A stretch of DNA of 64,000 nucleotides, taken from assembly GCA_965215225.1 (NCBI GenBank), contig OZ244039.1:186001-250000 (forward strand), written 5' to 3'. Of this stretch, positions 10,143-19,055 are shown in pieces. The notes under the pieces were generated by a model, which did no database searches, was not told the DNA's origin, and saw nothing but the letters and a program-made list of their open reading frames with translations. Each line of letters begins with the position of its first letter. The first letter of the stretch is position 1. This DNA comes from G965215225 sp965215225 (GTDB lineage: Bacteria > Pseudomonadota > Gammaproteobacteria > CBDBNL01 > JAAOII01). A program made the translations under genes and the position numbers.

Positions 10143-13100
10143 ATGAACATAGTATTTTTTTATTTGGCTAAGGGCTTTCGTTTGGCTAAGGGCTTTCGTT
10201 TGGCTAAGGGCTTTTGTTTGGCTAAGGGCTTTTGTTTGGCTAAGGGCTTTTGTGTGGCTAAGGGCTTTTGTTTGGCTAAGGGCTTTTGTTTGGCTAAGGG
10301 CTTTTGTTTGGCTAAGGGCTTTTGTTTGGCTAAAGGCTCTTGTTTGACTAAAGGCTTCTACTTGGCTAAGGGCTTTTGTTTGGCTAAGGGCTTTTGTTTG
10401 ATTAATTGCGGCTATGCTTCTTTTGTATCCGGTATTTATTCTATGGGTTTGGCTGTCTCCTCCTTTGTGCCCCGCCGCCAGATTCTGCTTGACAAGATGA
10501 GGCGGCTCCTTTTCTTTTTAGTTGCGGCTGGTTTCTTATCAGTTGTTCTTACTGCTTGTGCTGGCGGGGGCGGTGATGCGGGAAACGGTTCTCCCAGTGC
10601 TGATATGGATGATCATGGGGTGAGTCTCACTTTTACTCCCACACGCGACGGCTTTCTCATAGCCAACCAATCGGCATTTGGCAACTTCACTTCTTTGGCC
10701 ATCACGGCAACTAGTGGAAACGGGTCGGTAGTAGAAGAGCTAAATATCACCATAACCGCGTTTATTGATAATGGCTATTATGATTTTACCGGGCTAAACA
10801 ATCAATCCGATTGGAGGTTTGTAATTAGAGGCATTTTTGGCAATGGTAGCCGACAAGAGGTGCCGATAGATTTTACTTGGCAAGAGAATCGCCTAGACCA
10901 CGCCAGCGGCGGCATTCGCCCAGGGCTGAATACAGATGGGGATGGGCGAGCGGATAGTGTGGATGAGGACGATGATAATGATGGAATAAAGGATAATCCC
11001 GACCAATGTCCTGCTGGCGCGACAGATTGGACGAGCGATGGGGATACGGATAATGATGGCGATGGTTGCCGTGATACAGATGAGGATGACGATGATGATA
11101 ATGATGGGGTAAAGGATAATCCCGACCTATGTCCTGCTGGCGCGACAGATTGGACGAGCGATGGGGATGCGGACAATGATGGGGATGGTTGCCGTGATAG
11201 AGATGAGGATCCAGATGATGATAATGATAATATTTTAGATTCGATGGACATAGGTATGGTTGGTGAAAGGCTGTGCCGTTTGCATAAGGATTGTGATAAT
11301 GATGGGGTGGGAGATAATGATTCGATAGAACAACAGCTTAGTTCAGATGGAATGAGTTGTGCCCTGTTAGTAGATTGCGATAATGATGGGGTGCGCGATA
11401 ATTCAGACCTATGTCCTGTTGGAGGGGTGACAGGTTGGACGAGCAATGCTTCTATCGATAATGATAGAGATGGTTGCCGTGATGCAGATGAGGACATAGA
11501 TGATGATGGCGACGGGTTGATAGAAGTGGGCACGGCGGAGGACTTGGATTCGGTTCGCTATGCTCTAAATGGCAATGGGCGCAGGTTATCGGCGGACGAA
11601 GATCTCGACACCAGTGGCTGTGGCGGCGACGGCGGCATTAGGGCATGTAATGGTTATGAGCTGATTGCGAATATCAGTCTGCTAAGCTATGCAAGTCATG
11701 ATGGTGGCAAAGGCTGGCAACCATTAGGAAATGATACAAGTGCTTTTATATCTGGCTGTCAAGGAAATGCTTTTAATGGGACTTTTGACGGCAATGGTTG
11801 GACAATTAGTAATCTAAGCATCAGTCGTTCTGGGGAGAGTTGTGTGGGTCTGTTTAGTCATCTAGCCGAAGGTTCAGAGATTCGCAATCTTAGGCTTAGT
11901 GCCGAGCGAGTGATAGGTAGGGAGCATGTAGGCGGTTTGGTGGGGGAGGGTGTAGGAGCTCAGATTAATTCTTCTTCGGTTGTGGCAGCTGTGGTAAGAG
12001 GAAATCGTTATGTTGGCGGGCTGGTAGGGTTTGGTGTTAGGACTAGAATTCGTTCTTCTTCGGTTGTGGCAGGCGAAGTGAGAGGGAATCACGATTCTAT
12101 AGGCGGGCTGGTGGGGTTTGGTCAATCGGCTCAGATCGTTTCTTCTTCGGTTGAGGTGGATGAAGTGAGAGGGACTCATTCTTTAGGCGGGCTGGTGGGG
12201 GATGGTGCAAGGGCTCAGATTTATTCTTCTTCGGTTGTAGTGGGTGAGGTACGCGGGAGTGGTAATACTATAGGCGGTCTGGTGGGGAATGGTGTAGATG
12301 CTCGTATTCATTCTTCTTCGGTTCAGGTGGATGAAGTGAGAGGGACTCATTCTTTAGGCGGGCTGGTGGGGGATGGTGAAAGGGCTCAGATTAATTCTTC
12401 TTCGGTGGTGGCAGCTAAGGTGAGTGGGAGTGGTGATAGAGTAGGCGGTCTGGTGGGGGATGGTCCCGAAGCTCAGATTTATTCTTCTTCAGTTGTGGCA
12501 GGTAATCTGAGTGGGACTGGAAATATAGGCGGTCTGGTGGGGGGTGGTAGTTCTGCGGTTGGTTCTGCGGGTGGTGGTGTTGAGGTTCATTCTTCTTCGG
12601 TGGTGGTAGGTAATCTGAGTGGGATTAATGATATAGGAGGTCTAATGGGGCATGGTGGAAGGGCTCGGATTTATTCTTCTTCGGTTGTGACAGGTGAAGT
12701 AAGAGGGAGTGGTAATAATATAGGCGGTCTGGTGGGGTGGGGTCAAAGGGCTCGGATTTATTCTTCTTCGGTTGTGGCAGGCGAAGTGAGCGGGGCTAAT
12801 ACTATAGGCGGGCTGGTGGGGGATGGTGCAAGGGCTCGGATTTATTCTTCTTCGATTGTGGGTGATGTGAGTGGGAGTGGTGATAATATAGGCGGTCTGG
12901 CGGGGGATGGTGAAAGGGCTCGGATTTATTCTTCTTCGGTTGTGGGTGATGTGAGTGGGAGTGGTAATAATATAGGCGGTCTGGCGGGAAGTTTTATAGC
13001 TGGGAAGGTTGCTTATTCTTATGTAGTCTCAGGCACTAATACTTCTATGTTGGTTGGAGTGGGGACGGTGGCTATTGGATTTGCTTCCTATTGGGACAGT

Positions 13101-13463
13101 GAAACTAGTGATGTCAATAGTGGTATCCTTGGTGAAGCCAGGACTAGGAATCAGCTTCGCATCCCAACTGACTATGAAAATCAAGTTCATCAAACTTATC
13201 AAAGCTGGGACGATAACCCAGTTAGGTTTAGCGATGGAGAGATTAACGAGCCATTGGCGGTCTGGTGTGATAGGGATAATGGTGGCAGCATTGAAATGGG
13301 AGAAGACATTGATGCCAATCTCATCTGGGATTTCGGCGGGTCGGATCAATATCCCGCCATTAGCTGCACTCCGCTAGAACCTGACGACTGGCGTGACTGG
13401 TGGTCTTTGGTTGGTGGCAAACCCCAACTAAACCAGGACCGCTTAGACATGCTATTTCGCTAA
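10143..13463 (+). CDS. Large GLUG/thrombospondin type 3 repeat lipoprotein, copy 3
   Basis: The longest frame has 1106 residues. Its first 85 codons are mostly an 18-bp repeat coding for LAKGFC units. A textbook lipoprotein signal begins at an internal ATG at 10497 (MRRLLFFLVAAGFLSVVLTAC, lipidated Cys 21 residues on), so the mature protein probably starts there and the repeat is leader. Then follow a beta-rich domain, acidic type 3 DxDxDG repeats, about twelve GLUG-type repeats (the most in the window), and the conserved C-terminal domain (LAVWCDRD, LIWDFGGSDQYPAI, PQLNQDRLDML). Predicted to be exported and anchored by lipid. Function unknown. The GLUG block is longer than in the other four paralogues, indicating repeat-number change. 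Confidence 0.8.
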   Translation: MNIVFFYLAKGFRLAKGFRLAKGFCLAKGFCLAKGFCVAKGFCLAKGFCLAKGFCLAKGFCLAKGSCLTKGFYLAKGFCLAKGFCLINCGYASFVSGIYSMGLAVSSFVPRRQILLDKMRRLLFFLVAAGFLSVVLTACAGGGGDAGNGSPSADMDDHGVSLTFTPTRDGFLIANQSAFGNFTSLAITATSGNGSVVEELNITITAFIDNGYYDFTGLNNQSDWRFVIRGIFGNGSRQEVPIDFTWQENRLDHASGGIRPGLNTDGDGRADSVDEDDDNDGIKDNPDQCPAGATDWTSDGDTDNDGDGCRDTDEDDDDDNDGVKDNPDLCPAGATDWTSDGDADNDGDGCRDRDEDPDDDNDNILDSMDIGMVGERLCRLHKDCDNDGVGDNDSIEQQLSSDGMSCALLVDCDNDGVRDNSDLCPVGGVTGWTSNASIDNDRDGCRDADEDIDDDGDGLIEVGTAEDLDSVRYALNGNGRRLSADEDLDTSGCGGDGGIRACNGYELIANISLLSYASHDGGKGWQPLGNDTSAFISGCQGNAFNGTFDGNGWTISNLSISRSGESCVGLFSHLAEGSEIRNLRLSAERVIGREHVGGLVGEGVGAQINSSSVVAAVVRGNRYVGGLVGFGVRTRIRSSSVVAGEVRGNHDSIGGLVGFGQSAQIVSSSVEVDEVRGTHSLGGLVGDGARAQIYSSSVVVGEVRGSGNTIGGLVGNGVDARIHSSSVQVDEVRGTHSLGGLVGDGERAQINSSSVVAAKVSGSGDRVGGLVGDGPEAQIYSSSVVAGNLSGTGNIGGLVGGGSSAVGSAGGGVEVHSSSVVVGNLSGINDIGGLMGHGGRARIYSSSVVTGEVRGSGNNIGGLVGWGQRARIYSSSVVAGEVSGANTIGGLVGDGARARIYSSSIVGDVSGSGDNIGGLAGDGERARIYSSSVVGDVSGSGNNIGGLAGSFIAGKVAYSYVVSGTNTSMLVGVGTVAIGFASYWDSETSDVNSGILGEARTRNQLRIPTDYENQVHQTYQSWDDNPVRFSDGEINEPLAVWCDRDNGGSIEMGEDIDANLIWDFGGSDQYPAISCTPLEPDDWRDWWSLVGGKPQLNQDRLDMLFR
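10164..10397. repeat. 18-bp repeat, 13 units (LAKGFC)
   Basis: Thirteen head-to-tail 18-bp units (consensus TTGGCTAAGGGCTTTTGT), in frame with the downstream lipoprotein, encoding L-A-K-G-F-C with few changes. The 18-bp period keeps frame whatever the copy number. Confidence 0.9.
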
Positions 13464-14328
13464 CTTAAACCGAAACGGCTAAGACCGAATAACTCCAATC
13501 AGACCCGTTTAGCCGAGCGGCTTCCTTCTCTAAACCGACAACTCCCATCACTTAGCGATTGGCTTTGACTAATCCCCCTCAGCTTCAACAGATTCAACCG
13601 AACTTTCTGCCCTTTCAACCAAGCCTCTCACCCTCTCAACTAAACCCTTCACCCTCTCAACCAAGCCCATTTAGCTAACCTGCTTTCCTAGACTGCCAGC
13701 TGGTTTTGACTAGTCCCTCAGCCTCAACCGCCCCAACCAAGCCTCTCAACCGAAACGGCTAAGACCGAAGAACTCCAATCAGACCCGTTCCCCTCCTTAA
13801 ATTGACAGCTCCCATCACTTGACTAATCCACCTCAGCCTCAACCGCCTCAACCGAACCTTTCACCCTCTCAACCAAGCCCATTTAGCCAATCTGCCTTCC
13901 CCTCAGACTGCCAGCTGGTTTTGACTAGTCTCTCAGCCTCAGCAGCCTCAACCAAACCTTCTGCCCTTTCAACCAAGCCTCTCACTCTTTCAACCAAACC
14001 CTTCACCCTCTCAACCGAAACGCCCTAGCTATTCGAATGGGGAATGGTAACCCCCCACCAGCCCCGTTTAGACCAACGGCTTCCCTCCCTAAACTGACAA
14101 TTCCCATCACTTAGCGATCGGCTTTGCTAGTCTCTCAGCCGCTCAATGTCTCAACCGAACCTTTCACCCTCTCAACCAAGCCTCTCACCCTCTCAACCGA
14201 AATGGCATGGCTGTGGTTTTTGAAAATAGCGTAGCTAGTGGTCAGTGGATAGGATAGAAAAGCTCCAATGAAAAAACAAAGTAACCAAAGGAAACAAAGA
14301 AAGCAGCCTTAGCCATTTTCATTCTTCT
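13464..14328. repeat. Spacer repeat array after GLUG gene 3
   Basis: About six units of the same spacer family (CCTCAGC, CAACCGAACC, ACCCTCTCAACCAAGCC). The end of GLUG gene 3 is echoed near 13490-13515 and 13765-13790 (CCAATCAGACCCGTT). The last 100 bases are unique and A-rich, with no gene. Confidence 0.7.
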
Positions 14329-15249
14329 TTATTCTTCTTTATTCTTCGCTGCCAATGCAGCAAGACGGTCGCGCGCTATAGCAGTATATTCTTCATTGAT
14401 ATCATAACCTACATACTTTCGCTGGCTGAGGAAGGCGGCTGCGGCTGTAGTGCCACTTCCCATAAATGGATCTAAGATCACATCCCCGACATAAGAGTAA
14501 AGTGCGATGAGACGCCTGGGTAGTTCAGTTGGAAAAGGAGCAGGGTGCTGCACACGCTTAGCGCTCTCAGCCGCAAATTCCCAAACCGTCTCACGCCCCA
14601 AGGTCCATACGCTCTTGGTTGCGGCTAAAAACTCATCTCGCTTAATGCTGGTGGGAGCAGTTGAGCTGCGCCGAAAAGAATGCTTACAGAAAACCAAAAT
14701 ATATTCATGAGTGTCGCGTAGCACCGGATTGCTGGGTGAGCGCCAGCTACCCCAAGCGCAAGAAGTGCCAGCACTAGCACCCTTTTGCCATATTATCTCA
14801 CCGCGCATAAGATAACCCAACTCCAACATCAGTTGAATAACCATAGCGTGAAGCGGAATATAGGGTTTGCGTCCTACATTAGCGATATTGATACATGCCC
14901 TACCACCACCCACCAATACCCTAAAAGTCTCGGCAAAGACCGAGCTCAATAGATCTTGATATTCGGTCAGCGATAAGTCTTCATCATATTCTTTGCCAAC
15001 ATTATAAGGAGGTGAGGTGATCATCAGATGAACCGACTCATCTGGCAACTCAGTCATATTCTTGCTATCACCATGGTAAAGGACATTGGTCGGGCAAGAA
15101 GCAGAAGGCGATGGCTGGTTTTTTGATTGCTTTTTCTTGGCGGCATTAGTGGAATTGGGCTGGGCGCTATTTTTTTCATATAACCGTCGCCGATAAAAGG
15201 GCTCCGAGTTATGCCCCTCACGGCTCTTTACGCCAAAGGGTTTGACCAT
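14329..15249 (-). CDS. Type II DNA methyltransferase (probably N4-cytosine)
   Basis: 306 residues from the ATG at 15249. The catalytic motif T-S-P-P-Y (motif IV) precedes the AdoMet motif D-P-F-M-G-S-G-T-T near the C-terminus, the beta-class order; SPPY is usual for N4-cytosine enzymes, though N6-adenine cannot be excluded. The start is fixed by overlap with the upstream endonuclease stop (TAATG), implying translational coupling; a longer frame to 15327 would overlap coding sequence. It forms an R-M locus with the frameshifted gene upstream. The C-terminal codons run into a short ATTCTTCTTT direct repeat. Recognition site unknown. Confidence 0.85.
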   Translation of the reverse strand: MVKPFGVKSREGHNSEPFYRRRLYEKNSAQPNSTNAAKKKQSKNQPSPSASCPTNVLYHGDSKNMTELPDESVHLMITSPPYNVGKEYDEDLSLTEYQDLLSSVFAETFRVLVGGGRACINIANVGRKPYIPLHAMVIQLMLELGYLMRGEIIWQKGASAGTSCAWGSWRSPSNPVLRDTHEYILVFCKHSFRRSSTAPTSIKRDEFLAATKSVWTLGRETVWEFAAESAKRVQHPAPFPTELPRRLIALYSYVGDVILDPFMGSGTTAAAAFLSQRKYVGYDINEEYTAIARDRLAALAAKNKEE

Positions 15250-15882
15250 TAGAGAGTCTCCCACAATTCCACCCACCTCAGATATAGTCGTGCCCGCTCG
15301 GTTAATAGCTCCTCCTCGTAAGTCCAATGGATAGGCAGATTTAATGTAGCCTGATGGTGGAGGAGTTGCTTAAGCGCCAAAGCAGAGATTTCCACGCCGC
15401 GCGCATTCGTGTTGTGAGGAGGCTTCTTTATATAAGCCTCTTTCAACTGGTTAAACACCTCTTTTTGCACATTAACAGGAATAAAAGAAAATATACCTTC
15501 ATCCCCCCATTGTATATTGACATAAAGCAAATCAGTCTTTGGCGTGAAGTTTTTACAGAATGTCTCCACCTTTTGCCAATCCATCGTCCAGATGAGCTTA
15601 ACTCCAGTATAGCCCTTGCCAGTTTTCGTCTTGATGGATAAAGGCTTGCCAGCTAAATAGACATCTGCTTCGGCCAAATCGGTCCTGGCAAAAGAAATTT
15701 TCTCTCTGGTATAAGCAAACATCAACAGTGCGATGAGTATCCTCTCTCGTAAAGCACCCACCTCCATACCAACTTTTTCACCCCTTTTTAGATTCTAGCT
15801 CGGCAATACGAAACAAGGTTGGCAATACCCGCATAATCTTTTGCTTATATGGGCGGTCAAATAGTTTGCCTAACTCAGCCAT
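15249..15882 (-). pseudogene. Restriction endonuclease partner, split by a single frameshift
   Basis: Two frames make one protein. An N-terminal piece of 34 codons (15882-15778, MAELGKLFDRPYK...) runs into a stop at an A5G4 run near 15785; a one-base change there joins it to the frame ending at 15249, giving ...ELESKKGEKVGMEVGALRE.... Joined length is about 210 residues. The position directly before and coupled to a methyltransferase argues for the endonuclease. It resembles what I remember of ThaI-type endonucleases, but that assignment is weak. Translation of the larger part alone could start at the ATG at 15767 (172 residues). The break may be decay, phase variation or a homopolymer sequencing error. 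Confidence 0.6.
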
Positions 15883-15889
15883 CTTACAA

Positions 15890-16094
15890 ACCACGGAGAG
15901 TCAGGTTGGATATGAAAGCCAAATAGTCTGTCCAATTCGGTCATCTTACAAACAAGAAACTAGTGGCTTGACTGATACAACCAGAGGCGAGGACAGAAGG
16001 GAAGAGGCGGTGGAACAAGAAACCAGCGGCTTGATTGATGCAACCAGAAGCGAGGACAGAAGGAGAGAGGGAGAGAAGGAAGTGGAACAAGAAC
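15890..16094. repeat. Partial copy of endonuclease start and a 60-bp-scale repeat
   Basis: Bases 15915-15955 are a near copy of the first codons of the endonuclease (compare 15855-15890). From 15955 to 16130 three copies of a unit with GAAACTAGTGGCTTG / GCGAGGACAGAAGG follow; the last runs into the 3' end of the alpha/beta hydrolase gene. The open frame at 15866-16138 is made of this repeat and overlaps a real gene, so I do not call it. Confidence 0.6.
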
Positions 16095-16808
16095 CTAGCG
16101 GCTTGACTGATGCAACCAGCGGGCTAATTTTGCGTTAACCTCTGTCGGCTGTTCTAAATTGGCTAGATGCCCAGCCCCTTCTATAACATATAGATGAGAC
16201 TGCTTGGTGAGCTGTTGTATCTCTTTATGACGGGATACTGGGCAAAGACTATCCTCCTCACCACACAAAAGTAGCATTGGACAATCTGTATGTCTTAAAA
16301 CTTCACTATAATCAGGGCGGTCTCTTAATGCCAGTGATTGATTGATGAATACCTCTGTCCCCAGTTCCATTGCCATATCCACAACCAGTTGAAGAAAATC
16401 CTTATTATAAGAATGGCTAGGTGATAAATAGGCCGGCTTCATCTCTTCAATAATCAACTGGCGCAGCTCTCCTTTTTCCGCTCTTGCTATTTCTTGGTGG
16501 CGGCGGGATTGGCGCTCGGGCAGTTCCGCCTTGTGATTGGTATCCAGCAAGGCGCAATGGGTGATGCGGTCAGGCGCTTGCCTCAATAGCTCCATAGCCA
16601 CTATACCGCCCATAGACAGCCCTACCACAACAAAAGAGTCCCAGGATATCTCTTGTAATAGGGCGCTACCTATAGCTGCCATGGCTCTATGGCGGGTAAT
16701 ATCGGCGCAGATAATATCTGATGATGATGCGAAATGGTCGCATTGGGGTTGCCATACCCGCTCATCGCACATCATCCCAGGAATAAAGACAATCCGATGG
16801 CGATTCAC
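16095..16808 (-). CDS. Alpha/beta hydrolase
   Basis: 237 residues with the alpha/beta-hydrolase fold. The nucleophile elbow G-L-S-M-G-G puts the serine at residue 65; Asp186 (GEEDSLCP) and His214 (GAGHLANLEQP) complete the triad. The oxyanion loop is FIPGMM. The start lies 4 bases after the stop of the MetE-like gene, so this is the last gene of a minus-strand operon (solute-binding protein, bicupin, MetE-like, hydrolase). Substrate unknown; an ester or lactone intermediate of the same pathway is an inference. Its last codons overlap a short repeat that continues downstream. Confidence 0.8.
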   Translation of the reverse strand: MNRHRIVFIPGMMCDERVWQPQCDHFASSSDIICADITRHRAMAAIGSALLQEISWDSFVVVGLSMGGIVAMELLRQAPDRITHCALLDTNHKAELPERQSRRHQEIARAEKGELRQLIIEEMKPAYLSPSHSYNKDFLQLVVDMAMELGTEVFINQSLALRDRPDYSEVLRHTDCPMLLLCGEEDSLCPVSRHKEIQQLTKQSHLYVIEGAGHLANLEQPTEVNAKLARWLHQSSR

Positions 16809-16812
16809 AAGC

Positions 16813-17937
16813 CTAGCTGGCCAGTTTCGCCCCAGCTACCAGAGAAGCCAGCTTGGCATAGGCTATCTCGCCATCTACCGCGCCGAAACCAGCAAAAGAA
16901 GCGAAGCCACAATCGGTTCCCGCTTGAATACGGTCGCTGCCAACTAGATTAATATAACGTTCAATACGGTCGGCAACCAGCCGAGGATGTTCAACAAAGT
17001 TGGTGGTGGAGTCAATGACACCCGGAATAAGAATATGGTCGTCGCGCAAAGGCAAATCTTGCCAGACTCGCCACTCATGTTCGTGGCGCGGATTGGCTCC
17101 CTCAAAAAGTAGCTGAGATGGCAAAGCCTTTTTCACCACCAGCGGCATAATCTTGGCTAGGGAAATGTCGCAGTGATGAGGTCCTTCATAATTGCCCCAG
17201 CATATATGGAGCCTTATCTTTGCCGCTGGCAGTCCCTCCAAAGCGAAGTTGAGCGCTTCCAAATGTGTCTCTGCTAGCTTAACAAATTCATCGTCCGATT
17301 TGTCCTTATATAGCATATGACGGCCCAAAGCCAGATCTGGCGCATCTAGCTGTAATAATAGCCCACTGGCAACTATTCTCTTATATTCCTCCTTCATCGC
17401 CCCTGCCAAATCAAACAGGTAGTCCTCATAACTCTTGTGATAAACCGAAGGTTGAAAAAGGCTAATGACGCCGGGCGATGCCGAGTTCATAAAGCCCTTT
17501 TCATAGCCCTGCTCTTCAAGAGCCACCAACATATTGCGGATGTCGGTATCCAATGGCTGTAAGTCTTTGACCTTAATAGGACCAACACATTGGGGACGGC
17601 GATAGGCGGGAGTGCCGCCTGCCTTGGCAATCTTTTCCATATAAGATGGATAGGCAGCTAGATCGGCTGGCGGGCGGCGGGGGCTATCACCATCAAACCC
17701 TTCTAAGCGATGTCCTATATAAGTGGCATAGGATATCTTGCTCATCTCACCATCGGAAGGAATGCTTATACCCACTTCCCTCTGACGGCGAACCGCTTCA
17801 AGCACTGATTTCTGCACCTCAGTGGCTAGCAGTTGAGCGTCTTCTAATTCGCCATTCTCTTGGGCAAAAAGCAGCTCGACGAGCTTGGGGTTGCGCGGCA
17901 GGCTGCCCACATGGGTGGTGAGAATCGGCACAGACAT
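16813..17937 (-). CDS. MetE-like (cobalamin-independent methionine synthase II family) protein
   Basis: 374 residues, about the length of the C-terminal catalytic half of MetE, without the N-terminal half. The zinc-site residues are visible: H244 and C246 (LHICWGN) and C343 (GTDCGF). This short family includes methyl or alkyl transferases acting on thiols other than homocysteine, so a catabolic role is likelier than methionine synthesis given the neighbours (bicupin and hydrolase). It sits 24 bases downstream of the bicupin gene and 4 bases upstream of the hydrolase. The acceptor is unknown. Confidence 0.75.
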   Translation of the reverse strand: MSVPILTTHVGSLPRNPKLVELLFAQENGELEDAQLLATEVQKSVLEAVRRQREVGISIPSDGEMSKISYATYIGHRLEGFDGDSPRRPPADLAAYPSYMEKIAKAGGTPAYRRPQCVGPIKVKDLQPLDTDIRNMLVALEEQGYEKGFMNSASPGVISLFQPSVYHKSYEDYLFDLAGAMKEEYKRIVASGLLLQLDAPDLALGRHMLYKDKSDDEFVKLAETHLEALNFALEGLPAAKIRLHICWGNYEGPHHCDISLAKIMPLVVKKALPSQLLFEGANPRHEHEWRVWQDLPLRDDHILIPGVIDSTTNFVEHPRLVADRIERYINLVGSDRIQAGTDCGFASFAGFGAVDGEIAYAKLASLVAGAKLAS

Positions 17938-17961
17938 TAATAACGCCTCATCAATCCATCA

Positions 17962-18996
17962 TCACTTAAGGGAAAAAATGGGATGAGCCGGGTTGTCGCC
18001 ACCACGAACAACGAAAGCTATCGCACCCTCTTCACCCGCTTTCCAGCTGCGCATCTCGTTCTTTGGCAAGGTCAGAAAATCCCCTTTGGTCAAGACAATC
18101 TCTTCGCCTCCCAAGCGAATGGTCAGCTTGCCCTCTTGCATCATGATGACCTCCTCCTCTAAACGACCATGATCTGGCAAGGTCCTATTTGCCTCCATCT
18201 TGAGACAGCGTAGATTAAAGCCATGCTCCCACCAGCCTTCTATGGGGCCTGGGCCAAAACCATCGCGGGTACGTTTAGGAAAGCCATTGCCGGCCTTTTT
18301 AGGGGTAATGATGCCACACTCTTGCACTCCAACCTTTGTCAGTGTGGAGATGGTACTAGGCCGTAAATCATCAAATCTGACTACTAGCTTTTGCATCTCT
18401 TCATTAGGTGGCGATGCCAGGGCCCTTATCTCCTCTTCAGTCGGGGGGGTCTCAATTTCGGCATCAGGCGGTACCTGCTCACCAGCCTTGGTATCAATAA
18501 GGCGACCACCCTTAAGTAGAACTAGCCCGTGATCCTTGGCTAGGTCAAAAACCGATGGCGCCCAGGTTACTTTGCCCGGATCATCACCACCTAGCACAGC
18601 AAACATGAAGGCGTCCTCCTCCGTGCCAATGTTTTCAAACCCACGGAACATATTGGTCGGCAAGGAAATGGTATCGCCTGCCTTCATCTCTACTTCTCCA
18701 TCATTACCATCTACACCCCAGCGAAATTTCCACTTGCCAGTATGAATAATAAAAACCTCAGCCGTGAGATGACTATGCTGAGAATTAAGGCAGCCAGGTG
18801 GCTGACGGGCGCCACCAATATTGAACCCATGTGGCATGGGTATATGAACATGTTGATTGGGGTTTTCTGACACCCCTGGCCCTATGATAGTGAAATTTTG
18901 CTTGCGGTCAGAACCTGGCGAGCGAGAATCGACAAACGCATTGTAGCAAGGGACCAGCTCATCATAATGAACACATCTTTCTTTTAGATTAGCCAT
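17962..18996 (-). CDS. Two-domain cupin protein
   Basis: 344 residues with two cupin barrels. Domain 1 (about 60-150) has a cupin motif with HSHLTAEVFIIHTG and a GDTISLP turn; domain 2 (about 230-335) has LPDHGRLEEEVIMMQEG and GDFLTLP. The histidine/glutamate pattern fits metal binding in domain 1, weaker in domain 2. Bicupins include dioxygenases, isomerases and lyases. It is the second gene of the operon; a perfect palindrome separates it from the solute-binding protein gene upstream. Function not assigned. Confidence 0.75.
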   Translation of the reverse strand: MANLKERCVHYDELVPCYNAFVDSRSPGSDRKQNFTIIGPGVSENPNQHVHIPMPHGFNIGGARQPPGCLNSQHSHLTAEVFIIHTGKWKFRWGVDGNDGEVEMKAGDTISLPTNMFRGFENIGTEEDAFMFAVLGGDDPGKVTWAPSVFDLAKDHGLVLLKGGRLIDTKAGEQVPPDAEIETPPTEEEIRALASPPNEEMQKLVVRFDDLRPSTISTLTKVGVQECGIITPKKAGNGFPKRTRDGFGPGPIEGWWEHGFNLRCLKMEANRTLPDHGRLEEEVIMMQEGKLTIRLGGEEIVLTKGDFLTLPKNEMRSWKAGEEGAIAFVVRGGDNPAHPIFSLK

Positions 18997-19018
18997 TATT
19001 ACTTACCTCTATATAAAC

Positions 19019-19046
19019 ACAACAGGAGTCCTAGGACTCCTGTTGT
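19019..19046. terminator. Perfect 28-bp palindrome between operon genes
   Basis: A perfect inverted repeat (ACAACAGGAGTCCT and its complement) lies between the stop of the solute-binding protein gene (19056) and the start of the bicupin (18996). There is no long U tract after it on the minus strand. It could be a leaky terminator or an mRNA-stabilising hairpin that keeps the binding-protein message more abundant than the enzymes. Confidence 0.6.
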
Positions 19047-19055
19047 AAATAGAAA

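Noticed and set aside
10164..10397. 18-bp repeat as a CRISPR array
   Set aside because: Units are directly adjacent with no spacers and encode protein in frame.
15866..16138. 90-codon plus-strand frame with ETSGL.D.TR repeats
   Set aside because: Composed of a tandem repeat and overlaps the 3' end of the alpha/beta hydrolase gene and the endonuclease start on the other strand.
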